A DNA stretch of 25,064 nt from DTU032 sp964346175 (GTDB taxonomy: Bacteria > Bacillota > Clostridia > Saccharofermentanales > DTU023): positions 1-25,064 of the forward strand of contig CAYFTG010000019.1 of the NCBI GenBank assembly GCA_964346175.1, written 5' to 3'. The translations under genes and the position numbers were made by a program. The notes beneath the pieces were generated by a model that saw only the letters and a program-made list of their open reading frames with translations, searched no databases and was not told the origin of the DNA. Of this stretch, positions 14,668-22,278 are shown one piece after another (positions within the stretch are counted from its first letter, which is position 1; each line of letters begins with the position of its first letter).

Positions 14668-15735
14668 ATGGCGGCAAGGGCGAGATCTCAGGAAGACATT
14701 GCAGAGAACATTGTTGATTTCAGCACGTTCCGGCTGTCAGATCTGGCGATAAATGATAGGCTGCGTCAAAAGCTGGCGCAAATTGTCGTTGCCCAGTCTT
14801 ATCCACTCCTAATCACGGGTGAAGAAGGTGCCGGCAAGCATACCATAGCCAAATGTTTGGCTGCATCTTTTCTCTGCGATTCTCCCGCAGTTGATGGATC
14901 TGCTTGTGGCGTTTGCCCATCTTGCCGGATGCTAAGCGCCGGTGGGCACCTTGACCTAACAGTACTTGATCCGGGCCCATCCGGACGCATTAAGGTAGAT
15001 GAAGTGCGTTCAGAGATAGCAGCCCGTCTCCTTGAAGCTCCTCGTATTTCAAAGAATAAAGTTTTCATTATTTCAGCAGAAAAAGCGGATACACTCAGCG
15101 AGGCCTGCCAAAATGCGTTGTTGAAGCCTTTGGAGGAGCATGCTGATTTCGTCCGTTTCATTCTTTTTAGCGAGGATGCCGATCGCCTACTGCCGACGAT
15201 TCGTTCACGCGTGCAAACGTTGCGCCTTGGTCAGCGTGATCCTGAATCGATCGGGCAAATCTTAGACGAGGCAGGCGTCGAGGAATCTGCAGCGAAGAAC
15301 TTTGCTCTGGACTGTTCGGACGGACTTCCGGGTCGGGCTTTGACCTTAGCACAGGACGAGAAATATCAGCAGCTCTATGACGAGAGCCTACATTTGTTTA
15401 AGGCTTTTCCACAGAGGAATCGCAGCTATTTTTTAACGGAAGGTTTGGATTTTTTTAAGGCAAATAAAGAAAACACGAGCATGATTATTCGGCTCCTGCA
15501 GTCTTTTTTGCGAGAGCTGAGTTTGTATCTTCTGACGAAAGAGGGGGCGAAAGCCGGAAGTGGGAGTGCGGCTTTTTCCGAAAAAGAAATAGCTGAATGG
15601 TCGCAATTGGAGATTGACTTTGAGGGCTTACTGCTGCTTTTGTCTGAGACGAATAAAGCCTTGTCCTCGAATACTAATTACGATCACACTATTTCGCGGC
15701 TCTTGTTGCAAATGAGAGGAATGATGAACGCTTAA
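14668..15735 (+). CDS. holB: DNA polymerase III subunit delta prime
   Basis: Clamp-loader subunit of the replicative polymerase, 355 residues. AAA+ features: P-loop GEEGAGKH (51-58), a zinc-binding set Cys70, Cys80, Cys83, Cys86 with the spacing expected for DnaX/HolB proteins, and the conserved stretch ALLKPLEEHADFVRFIL. The motif that is usually SRC reads SRV in TIRSRVQTL, so the Cys is lost. The ATG at 14668 is chosen because it follows the darA stop by one base; the open frame upstream only covers the darA end. No strong ribosome binding site is seen, in keeping with translational coupling. B. subtilis yaaR is absent between darA and holB. Confidence 0.92.
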   Translation: MAARARSQEDIAENIVDFSTFRLSDLAINDRLRQKLAQIVVAQSYPLLITGEEGAGKHTIAKCLAASFLCDSPAVDGSACGVCPSCRMLSAGGHLDLTVLDPGPSGRIKVDEVRSEIAARLLEAPRISKNKVFIISAEKADTLSEACQNALLKPLEEHADFVRFILFSEDADRLLPTIRSRVQTLRLGQRDPESIGQILDEAGVEESAAKNFALDCSDGLPGRALTLAQDEKYQQLYDESLHLFKAFPQRNRSYFLTEGLDFFKANKENTSMIIRLLQSFLRELSLYLLTKEGAKAGSGSAAFSEKEIAEWSQLEIDFEGLLLLLSETNKALSSNTNYDHTISRLLLQMRGMMNA

Positions 15736-15774
15736 AGGCTTGCGTAAACCTAAGCCTTCAATGTTTGATATAAT
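15735..15774 (+). promoter_or_regulatory. hairpin plus -10 box upstream of ricT
   Basis: AAGGCTT (15735-15741) and AAGCCTT (15752-15758) form a 7-bp stem right after the holB stop. A perfect -10 TATAAT (15769-15774) follows, about 60 bases before ricT. No good -35 is found; the hairpin occupies its place. It may end holB messages, or bind a regulator. Confidence 0.45.
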
Positions 15775-15836
15775 CTCAGTCAAATATAATTTTTTCAGCA
15801 GTACTAGTGATGGGCTGCGTTTTAGATAGGATATTT

Positions 15837-16658
15837 ATGAGCGAAGATAAATTGGTTCGGGTTCGTTTGCGCGGACGCGGCAAAGCATATGATTTTTCCA
15901 CCAACGGTCTGGATCTGAATAAAAAAGACGTGGTGATCGTCGAGACGGTGCAAGGAATCGAAATCGGCGTGGTCACTGCAATAAGCGTACTCATTGAGGA
16001 CTACGAAGGGAACGAGGAGCGCACACTGCGCCCGGTTCTTCGTTTGGCTACGGAGGAAGACCTTGCACAGTATGATGCCAATTTGAATGAAGAGGATCGT
16101 GCCTTCGAGATCGCCATGGAGCGTATCGAAGCTAACGGTCTGGATATGTCTTTGGTAGATGTCGAATATCGATTCGATAACAAGAAGATTACTTTCTTCT
16201 TTACAGCTAACGGACGCGTTGATTTCCGGGATCTGGTCAAGGACTTGGCTGCTATTTTCCGGCGTCGTATTGAACTGAGACAGATCGGAGTTCGTGATGA
16301 GGCTCGTATGTGTGGCGGTCTGGGTTGCTGCGGTCGTGAATTTTGCTGTGCGACCTTTCTCAACGAATTTCAACCGGTATCCATTAAAATGGCGAAGGAA
16401 CAGAATCTTTCCATGAATCCTGAGAAAATTTCCGGCGCCTGTGGACGTCTGCTTTGCTGCCTGAATTACGAACAGGAAGCGTACTGTGAGGCCAGATCCC
16501 GCTTGCCTAAAAAGAACGATAGACTAGCGACTCCGGACGGACGTGTCGGGGTGGTAACCGATGTCAATCTGCTTACTGAGAAAGTAACATTATCTATAGA
16601 CAAGGACGACGAGCGCCTGATTGAGGTTTATCAGGCAAATGAATTAAGCAAAGCTTGA
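15837..16658 (+). CDS. ricT: RicT (YaaT), PSP1-domain regulator of the Ric complex
   Basis: A 273-residue PSP1 protein. The N-terminal half has a small beta-rich domain (LVRVRLRGRGKAYDF). The conserved core holds Cys159, Cys164, Cys165, Cys170, Cys171, Cys202, Cys207, Cys208 and Cys217 (CGGLGCCGREFCC; ACGRLLCC). In B. subtilis RicT joins RicA and RicF in a complex with iron-sulfur clusters that adjusts RNase Y mRNA processing and promotes phosphorelay, competence and biofilm. The ATG at 15837 is chosen for a GGAT-like site just upstream and the family-like N-terminus; GTG 15807 and ATG 15810 are open but lack a site. The position after holB is conserved; here a ferredoxin gene follows. Confidence 0.92.
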   Translation: MSEDKLVRVRLRGRGKAYDFSTNGLDLNKKDVVIVETVQGIEIGVVTAISVLIEDYEGNEERTLRPVLRLATEEDLAQYDANLNEEDRAFEIAMERIEANGLDMSLVDVEYRFDNKKITFFFTANGRVDFRDLVKDLAAIFRRRIELRQIGVRDEARMCGGLGCCGREFCCATFLNEFQPVSIKMAKEQNLSMNPEKISGACGRLLCCLNYEQEAYCEARSRLPKKNDRLATPDGRVGVVTDVNLLTEKVTLSIDKDDERLIEVYQANELSKA

Positions 16659-16683
16659 ACCTAATCATAGAAAGTGTTAAACT
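16655..16683 (+). promoter_or_regulatory. promoter of the ferredoxin gene
   Basis: -35 TTGAAC (16655-16660), 17 bases, then -10 TAAACT (16678-16683) with an upstream TG (extended -10). The -35 overlaps the ricT TGA stop (16656-16658). Confidence 0.6.
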
Positions 16684-16737
16684 TTTCTCGCTTGCTACTA
16701 AATGTAACAAACATTACGAAAATGGGAGGAAAAATCA

Positions 16738-16908
16738 ATGGCACATGTAATTAGTGACGAGTGCATTCTTTGCGGAGCATGCGAAGATGAGTGCCCGGAA
16801 GGTGCAATCTCCATGGGAGACGAGCATTATCAAATAGACCCTGATCTTTGCACAGACTGTGAGTCTTGCGTTGAAGTTTGTCCTGTAGACTGCATCAGCC
16901 TAGCATAA
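16738..16908 (+). CDS. 2[4Fe-4S] ferredoxin, 56 aa
   Basis: A short electron carrier. The translated protein starts MAHVISDECILCGACEDECP and has two full cluster motifs: C-x2-C-x2-C-x3-C-P at Cys9, 12, 15, 19 and again at Cys38, 41, 44, 48, each followed by Pro. This is the clostridial-type 8Fe ferredoxin, which carries low-potential electrons in anaerobes. GGAGG is nine bases before the ATG; it has its own promoter and a strong terminator, so it is a single-gene unit. Between ricT and rsmI B. subtilis has other genes (yabA, trmN-like yabB, yazA) instead. A role in giving electrons or clusters to the Cys-rich RicT is attractive but only inferred; general metabolism is equally likely. Confidence 0.95.
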   Translation: MAHVISDECILCGACEDECPEGAISMGDEHYQIDPDLCTDCESCVEVCPVDCISLA

Positions 16909-16930
16909 GATCACAAAAATTAGCTTTTCA

Positions 16931-16957
16931 GCGGCGGGATTACCCGCCGTTTTTTTT
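16931..16957 (+). terminator. intrinsic terminator of the ferredoxin gene
   Basis: Perfect 7-bp GC stem CGGCGGG (16932-16938) and CCCGCCG (16943-16949), loop ATTA, followed by eight T. It begins 23 bases after the ferredoxin stop. Confidence 0.93.
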
Positions 16958-17067
16958 GGTCAGTTTTGACACCACAAAAATGGCCTGTGTGAACTAAGAT
17001 ATGTAGGGTGTTAATTTTGATCAGAGTTCTTGCTAGTCGGCAGGAGCTCTAGGAAAGGTATATAACA

Positions 17068-18003
17068 GTGAATGCTAGATGCGCACATGAAACTTTTGGT
17101 GGCAATATAAATATCTGCGGAACTCTTTTTCTGGTGCCCACCCCTTTAGGAAATCCGGAGGACTTGAGTCCGCGTGCCCGTTACATACTGGAAAATGTAG
17201 ATTACATTGCAGCGGAAGATACACGCAGGGCGGCTCGCCTTCTTTCTTCTGTAGGGATCGGCAATACGCTGGTCAGTTATTACGAGCAAAACTCTGAACA
17301 AAGAGACGAAGAGATTATCAACGATCTGCTTCATGAAGCTAAGCGGGTGGCGGTCATCTCGGACGCAGGCACACCCTGTGTTTCTGATCCCGGAGCCAGC
17401 CTGGTCCTTAAGGCGATCGAGCGAAATATCAAAGTTATTTCAGTTCCGGGACCCTCAGCTATCTTGACAGCTCTGGCCGCTTCCGGCCTCGATCCCTCGC
17501 GCTTTGTCTTCAACGGCTTTATCCCTCCTAAGGGCCGGAAACGTGATGAGATTATTAAAAAGATGGGACAGGAAGAACACTCAGTTGTTTTCTTTGAATC
17601 TCCACATCGTTTAAGCAAAACTTTAGCTGACATGGAGCAGCAGGGCTTGGGCGAACGACGACTGACCATCGCACGTGAGCTGACTAAGGAATACGAGGAA
17701 TTTCTTTACTTGGATGTCATGTCTGCTTTGCGATACTACGAGACAGTGGAACCCCGAGGTGAGTTTACGCTTGTACTCGAAGGTCGCAACGCTTATGAAA
17801 AGCGGACGGGCACAACGATGAAAGAAATTGCTGATCCCGAGCTTGAGGACCTGCTCGCTCAACTTTTGGCCGAGGGAGTACGGACCAAGGCAGCAGCCAA
17901 AATCTTGGCTCAGGCCACCGGAGTTGAACAGCGCCGTCTCTATGATCTAGCCTTAGAAATCGAGAAAGCGTCTCCCGCCAACGAGCAGTACTCAGTCGAT
18001 TAG
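17068..18003 (+). CDS. rsmI: 16S rRNA 2'-O-ribose methyltransferase RsmI
   Basis: A 311-residue tetrapyrrole-methylase-fold enzyme that methylates the ribose of C1402 in 16S rRNA with S-adenosylmethionine. The N-terminal LFLVPTPLGNPEDLS (20-34), IAAEDTRRAARLL (47-59), the SAM-site loop SDAGTPCVSDPGASLV (98-113), VPGPSAILTALAASGL and FFESPHRL are the family landmarks. The C-terminal helical domain (RTKAAAKILAQATG) is present. The start is a GTG with GGAAAGG about nine bases upstream, giving a slightly long N-terminus; no better start exists before the conserved core. Its place before metG and tatD matches B. subtilis yabC... order. A weak extended -10 (TGTTAATTT at 17009-17017) lies in the leader. 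Confidence 0.94.
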   Translation: MNARCAHETFGGNINICGTLFLVPTPLGNPEDLSPRARYILENVDYIAAEDTRRAARLLSSVGIGNTLVSYYEQNSEQRDEEIINDLLHEAKRVAVISDAGTPCVSDPGASLVLKAIERNIKVISVPGPSAILTALAASGLDPSRFVFNGFIPPKGRKRDEIIKKMGQEEHSVVFFESPHRLSKTLADMEQQGLGERRLTIARELTKEYEEFLYLDVMSALRYYETVEPRGEFTLVLEGRNAYEKRTGTTMKEIADPELEDLLAQLLAEGVRTKAAAKILAQATGVEQRRLYDLALEIEKASPANEQYSVD

Positions 18004-18021
18004 ACTAAGACCGCTCTAATT

Positions 18022-18070
18022 TGCTAAACTTAGCCTTATGAAAGAAAGCACCGGCGTTTGAGCCCGGTGC
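18022..18070 (+). promoter_or_regulatory. extended -10 and hairpin before metG
   Basis: TGCTAAACT (18022-18030) resembles the ferredoxin -10 and could start metG transcription; no clear -35. GCACCGG (18048-18054) and CCGGTGC (18064-18070) form a perfect 7-bp stem that ends three bases before the AAGGAG site of metG, so it may affect ribosome access. No T run, so not a terminator. Confidence 0.4.
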
Positions 18071-18083
18071 TGAAGGAGCCAGT

Positions 18084-19676
18084 ATGTCACGCCAAACTTA
18101 TTACATTACAACACCGATTTATTACCCCAGCGACGATCTGCATATAGGTCATGCTTATTGTTCGATTGCAGCCGATACCATGGCTAAATATAAGCGTATG
18201 CGTAATTTTGATGTCTATTTCCTAACCGGAACAGATGAACATGGACAGAAAATTGAAAGAGTTGCGCGCGAGCGTGGGTTGGAACCACAGGAATTTGTGG
18301 ACGGTATGGTTGTAAAGATCAAGGATTTATGGGAGCTGATGCATGTCGATTATGACGGCTTCATCCGCACCACAGATCCGCAGCACGTTAAAGCGGTACA
18401 GGAAATATTTAGCAAACTCTATGAGAAGGGTGACATCTACGAGGGCGTTTATGAGGGCTGGTATTGTACGCCCTGTGAGTCATTTTGGACGGAATCGCAG
18501 TTAGTAGACGGCTTGTGTCCTGACTGTCATCGTCCGGTCGAAAAGACCAGTGAAAAGAGCTACTTTTTCCGCCTGTCAAAGTATGAGGAGCGCTTGAAGG
18601 ATCTCTTCCGTGAACAGAGCGACTTTGTTGAACCTGCCTCTCGTGCCAACGAGATGATAAGCAACTTCCTCAAAGCAGGATTGGATGACCTCGCCGTCTC
18701 GCGCTCAAATTTTTCTTGGGGTATCCCGCTGCCGTTTGATCCCGACAGCATAGCTTACGTTTGGGTGGATGCCCTCTGCAACTATATTACTGCCTTGGGT
18801 TATCCAAACGAGCCGGAGAAGTTTGACCATTATTGGCCCGCTGACGTCCACCTGGTGGGCAAGGAAATCATGCGCTTTCACTCCCTGATTTGGCCTGCCT
18901 TACTGATGGCTCTGGAGCTGCCGCTACCGAAAAAGGTCTTTGGGCACGGCTGGCTCTTATTCGAAGGTGGCAAGATGTCCAAATCCAAAGGCAACGTGGT
19001 TGACCCCGTTATCTTGGTAGAGCGCTACGGTCTGGATGCTATTCGCTACTTCTTGCTGCGCGAATTCCCCTTCGGATCTGACGGAAATTATTCAACGGAG
19101 GCACTGCTCAAAAGGAGCAACAGCGATTTATCCAATGACCTGGGCAACCTCTTGAGCCGAGTAGTAGCCATGATCACTCAGTCTTTCCCTGACGGTTTTC
19201 CGAGCGAAAAGGACTTTGCCGAGCTAGATGCAGAATTGACGCAAATGGCTGATGAAACCGCAGTGAAGGTGGAGAAACATTTTGAGAAAATGGAGTTCTC
19301 GCTAGTTCTCGAGACAATCTGGCGCCTAATCGGGCAGAGTAACAAATACATTGATCTGACCACACCTTGGATTCTGGCTAAGGAAGAAACTTCGCGTCCG
19401 CGTCTGGCTGCAGTACTCTACACACTGGCCGATGTTTTGCGCCGCGTATCCGTCTGGATTTCCCCTTTCATGGTTTACACACCGGAAAAAATGCGCGAGC
19501 AGCTAGGCATTAGCGCTGCAGGTGCAGAAATTGAGGAGGAACTCAGCAGCTGGGATTCAGCCGCAAAAGCCGGTCTGTATCAAGATGACTTTCGCGTGCA
19601 GAAGGGAAAGCCCCTCTTCCCGCGTATAGATGTTGAAGCTGAGTTGGCCGCTATAGAAAAACTGGATTTAAGCTAA
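18084..19676 (+). CDS. metG: methionyl-tRNA synthetase
   Basis: A 530-residue class I synthetase charging tRNA-Met. HIGH is at residues 20-23 (DDLHIGHAY) and KMSKS at 297-301. One zinc knuckle is complete: Cys128, Cys131, Cys145, Cys148 (CTPC...CPDC). The anticodon-binding helices are seen in NSDLSNDLGNLLSRV and onward. The protein ends soon after this domain (IDVEAELAAIEKLDLS); B. subtilis MetG is longer by a C-terminal tRNA-binding domain of the Trbp111 type, which is lacking here. AAGGAG stands seven to eight bases before the ATG. The stop overlaps the tatD start by one base (TAATG). Confidence 0.97.
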   Translation: MSRQTYYITTPIYYPSDDLHIGHAYCSIAADTMAKYKRMRNFDVYFLTGTDEHGQKIERVARERGLEPQEFVDGMVVKIKDLWELMHVDYDGFIRTTDPQHVKAVQEIFSKLYEKGDIYEGVYEGWYCTPCESFWTESQLVDGLCPDCHRPVEKTSEKSYFFRLSKYEERLKDLFREQSDFVEPASRANEMISNFLKAGLDDLAVSRSNFSWGIPLPFDPDSIAYVWVDALCNYITALGYPNEPEKFDHYWPADVHLVGKEIMRFHSLIWPALLMALELPLPKKVFGHGWLLFEGGKMSKSKGNVVDPVILVERYGLDAIRYFLLREFPFGSDGNYSTEALLKRSNSDLSNDLGNLLSRVVAMITQSFPDGFPSEKDFAELDAELTQMADETAVKVEKHFEKMEFSLVLETIWRLIGQSNKYIDLTTPWILAKEETSRPRLAAVLYTLADVLRRVSVWISPFMVYTPEKMREQLGISAAGAEIEEELSSWDSAAKAGLYQDDFRVQKGKPLFPRIDVEAELAAIEKLDLS

Positions 19677-20524
19677 TGTGGTTTGACTCTCATTCACATC
19701 TGCAAGACAGAGCCTTCGCGAATGATCGAGCTGAGGTTTTAGATCGGGCGGCGCAAGCGGGCGTCAATCACATCCTGCTTGCCACCTCGGATCTAGCAGA
19801 CAGCAAGCGGGCTTATGAGCTGGCCCTTTCGCAGACAGAAACCCGGCTGCCTCGGCTCTATACCTCTCTAGGTTATCATCCGCACGAAGCCTCTACTTGG
19901 GATAATTCATCTGCCCCGGAAATCTCCAAGATGATTGCAGAAGACCGTGCTCGCGTAAAAGCCGGACAGCAAGCTATCATCGTTGCCATAGGAGAGATCG
20001 GTCTAGATTATCATTACATGCATTCGCCTGCCGAGACACAGCGTGAAGTCTTTCGTCTGCAGCTGGAGATTGCGGCCGAATACGATTTGCCTCTCATAAT
20101 TCACATGCGCGAAGCGACTCACGACACGCTGGAAATCTTGCGTGCTGTGCGCAGACAGGGGCTCTTGCAACGTTCTTGGGGCGAGTCGGAGATCGGTGTC
20201 ATGCATTGTTATTCCGACAGCGTGGCCACGCTGTCGGAGTTCATAGCTTTGGGTTTCATGATCGGTTTTGACGGCCCGATAACGTTTAAGAATGCTGACG
20301 GGGCCAGAGCGGCCTTGGCTGAAACACCACTGGAGCTTCTTTTGCTGGAGACGGACGCACCGTATTTGACGCCTGTACCCTATCGGGGTAAGCGCAATGA
20401 GTCAGCGTATCTTCCTTATATTGGTGAACGAGCGGCGGAGATTAAAGGACTTTCTACGACAGAGATGGCGCAGCAGACGACAGACAATGCGCTAAGGCTT
20501 TTTCGTCTATTAGATAATAATTAA
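19676..20524 (+). CDS. tatD: TatD-family metal-dependent DNase/hydrolase
   Basis: A 282-residue TIM-barrel hydrolase. The metal ligands are all visible: His6 and His8 (FDSHSHLQD), Glu107 (AIGEIGLDYHY), His143 (LIIHMREA), His177 (VMHCYS) and Asp227 (LLETDAPYLTP). Family members are 3'-5' exonucleases acting on DNA or RNA ends and have been linked to DNA repair and D-Tyr-tRNA or tRNA quality control. The gene follows metG with a one-base overlap, as in many Firmicutes, pointing to coupled translation. The end converges on the Nudix gene with a four-base overlap of stop codons. Confidence 0.94.
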   Translation: MWFDSHSHLQDRAFANDRAEVLDRAAQAGVNHILLATSDLADSKRAYELALSQTETRLPRLYTSLGYHPHEASTWDNSSAPEISKMIAEDRARVKAGQQAIIVAIGEIGLDYHYMHSPAETQREVFRLQLEIAAEYDLPLIIHMREATHDTLEILRAVRRQGLLQRSWGESEIGVMHCYSDSVATLSEFIALGFMIGFDGPITFKNADGARAALAETPLELLLLETDAPYLTPVPYRGKRNESAYLPYIGERAAEIKGLSTTEMAQQTTDNALRLFRLLDNN

Positions 20525-20994
20525 TTTTCTTCTTCAGGGACAGAATCAATTTCATAGCCGATCTCGCGCAAGGCATCCTTGAATATTTCGCGATCGCGGT
20601 CAAAAACCAAATATTTCATGCTATCTTCAGGGCGCACCCAGGCAGCTTGGCGGACTTCTTCGAGCTGTGGGCGCAAGATGCCGCCCAAGTAGTCACCTAG
20701 GAAGAAAGTGACGGTCTTTAAGGCGCCCGGATACGGAGAATACGTGGACGCACGCGAAAAATCCGAGCTGATATCAATGTTAATGCCGGTCTCTTCCTTG
20801 ACTTCACGGATGGCCGTTTCGCAGTTTGTCTCGTCACATTCGACATGCCCTTTGGGGAAAGACCAGTGCCCGACACCGTGCTGAACTAAGAGGACGCGCA
20901 GTTCGTTATTAATTTCCCGAAACACGATCGCGCCGCATGATTGCTCATGGCGAGGTTTCTGCTGATTTTTGCGTTTATTTCTTTTGTTTGACAT
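20521..20994 (-). CDS. Nudix hydrolase, Ap4A pyrophosphatase-like
   Basis: A 157-residue Nudix protein. The Nudix box is complete: Gly49, Glu55, then REVKEETGI at 63-71 (pattern GX5EX7REUXEEXGU). The preceding SCGAIVFRE and GHWSFPKGH resemble asymmetric diadenosine-tetraphosphate hydrolases (NUDT2 type), so cleavage of Ap4A or a related dinucleotide is a reasonable guess; other nucleotide substrates cannot be excluded. A very basic, low-complexity N-terminus (NKRNKRKNQQKPRH) precedes the domain. No ribosome binding site is seen, and a -10 box lies so close to the ATG that the mRNA may be leaderless. The stop codon overlaps that of tatD. Confidence 0.88.
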   Translation of the reverse strand: MSNKRNKRKNQQKPRHEQSCGAIVFREINNELRVLLVQHGVGHWSFPKGHVECDETNCETAIREVKEETGINIDISSDFSRASTYSPYPGALKTVTFFLGDYLGGILRPQLEEVRQAAWVRPEDSMKYLVFDRDREIFKDALREIGYEIDSVPEEEN

Positions 20995-21000
20995 GTATTT

Positions 21001-21009
21001 AGTCTAGCA
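21001..21009 (-). promoter_or_regulatory. extended -10 of the Nudix gene
   Basis: Minus-strand TGCTAGACT (21009-21001) ends six bases before the ATG at 20994. A start about seven bases after the box would fall on the ATG itself, giving a leaderless mRNA; no Shine-Dalgarno site is present, which agrees. Confidence 0.4.
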
Positions 21010-21066
21010 TGATGTTTGTGTTTAATGGGAACAAATGGGCTAATATATTAAGGAGGAGATGATTTT

Positions 21067-22278
21067 ATGAGTATCAAAATTTTGCACACGGCAGATTTGC
21101 ATTTAGGTAGTCGCATGCGCTCCTTGGGGCGGGCGGCTTCTGATTTTCAAGAAGCTTTAATCCAGAGTTTCGACAATCTATTAAAGCAGGCGGAGGCCCA
21201 AGAGGTCGACCTCTTCTTGATTGCAGGCGATTTCTTGGAAATGGCGGAAATCGAGGATCGAGAGCTCAGGCGAGTCTGCGACCTGCTGGCGCGCGAACGT
21301 TCTTTTCCGGTCCTGATCGTCGCGGGAAATCATGACCCTTATTCTTCGGCTTCACCTTATGCGACAGATTTCCCGCAGATCCCGCAATTGTTTGTTTTTC
21401 CGGCGGATAAAATCGTCCGCATCGACTTCCCGGATCTCGCTTCTTCTGTGTGGGGGGTGAGTTTTTCCTCGCTCTATCAGGAAACGACGCTCTTGCCTGA
21501 CGTGGGGACAGAGGAAGCTGTACTTATCTACGATGGTGAGGATTTCGTGGAGAAAGAGGACGCAGGGCAGGCCTTGGCTAATAAAATTGCTTTGGTCCAT
21601 GGTGAATATTTGGGTGGCTCCAAGGCTGCGGGCATGTATAATCCGCTTCCTTCTCAACAAATCAGAAACAGCAAAATGAACTATCTGGCCTTGGGGCACA
21701 TTCATAAGTCCACCGACTTGCCTCCGAGCGGCCGTATCGAGCGTGGTGCGACTCTAGCAATGTATCCGGGCAGTCCGCAGGGTCTTTCTTTCAACGAGGC
21801 AGGTGCCAGGCACGCTCTTTTAGTAGAGTTGGACAATGGAGAAATCGTCAGTGTTGCGCCGCTGTCGTCAGCTTCGCGCATGTTTGTTGAGCTGGATACC
21901 CAACTGGACAGCTCACAGACGGATCAGGAAATAATCGAGCAGATAGTGCTTGAAGTTAAGGCGCTTGATCCCGACGAGTACCGACGCCACAGCTATAAAA
22001 TACGCCTGCGAGGAGAAGCGCCCGCTGCCCTGAATGTCACTCGTCTGACTGCAAGTTTACGTGAAGAGATCGGGCATGTGGTCTTGCGTGATCATTTGCG
22101 GCCTGCAGATAACATTAAAGAGCTGAGTGAAGAGGAGACCTTACGCGGTCTCTTTGTGCGCAAGCTGCAGGAAGCTCTGGCTTTAAGCGAGGATGAAGCC
22201 GGAAAACATGATTTGCAGCAGGCCTTACGACTTGGCTTGGCGGCTTTCAGAGGGGAGGAGCTGGAAGATGTATATTAA
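21067..22278 (+). CDS. yhaO: SbcD/YhaO-type DNA repair nuclease
   Basis: A 403-residue metallophosphoesterase of the SbcD/Mre11 group. Motifs in order: HTADLHLG (Asp10, His12), AGDFLE (Asp55), GNHD (87-90), a later LVHGEY and LGHIHKS, all metal ligands of the two-metal site; the usual GDLFD acid after GDF is replaced by Glu or missing. The paired coiled-coil ATPase gene follows with an 11-base overlap, as in YhaO-YhaN or SbcD-SbcC pairs. The membrane hairpin in that partner points to YhaO rather than SbcD. Such pairs process DNA ends; the exact role of YhaO is not settled. AAGGAGGAG lies about eight bases before the ATG, and a weak TAATAT box (21041-21046) is upstream. Confidence 0.88.
   Translation: MSIKILHTADLHLGSRMRSLGRAASDFQEALIQSFDNLLKQAEAQEVDLFLIAGDFLEMAEIEDRELRRVCDLLARERSFPVLIVAGNHDPYSSASPYATDFPQIPQLFVFPADKIVRIDFPDLASSVWGVSFSSLYQETTLLPDVGTEEAVLIYDGEDFVEKEDAGQALANKIALVHGEYLGGSKAAGMYNPLPSQQIRNSKMNYLALGHIHKSTDLPPSGRIERGATLAMYPGSPQGLSFNEAGARHALLVELDNGEIVSVAPLSSASRMFVELDTQLDSSQTDQEIIEQIVLEVKALDPDEYRRHSYKIRLRGEAPAALNVTRLTASLREEIGHVVLRDHLRPADNIKELSEEETLRGLFVRKLQEALALSEDEAGKHDLQQALRLGLAAFRGEELEDVY

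Noticed and set aside
16966..16994. TTGACA after the ferredoxin terminator as an rsmI promoter
   Set aside because: At 17 bases the -10 reads GTGAAC; the nearest TAAGAT is 23 bases away.
18039..18062. Seven-codon leader peptide before metG (ATG AAA GAA ... TGA)
   Set aside because: No ribosome binding site and no Met codons to sense; overlaps the hairpin by chance.
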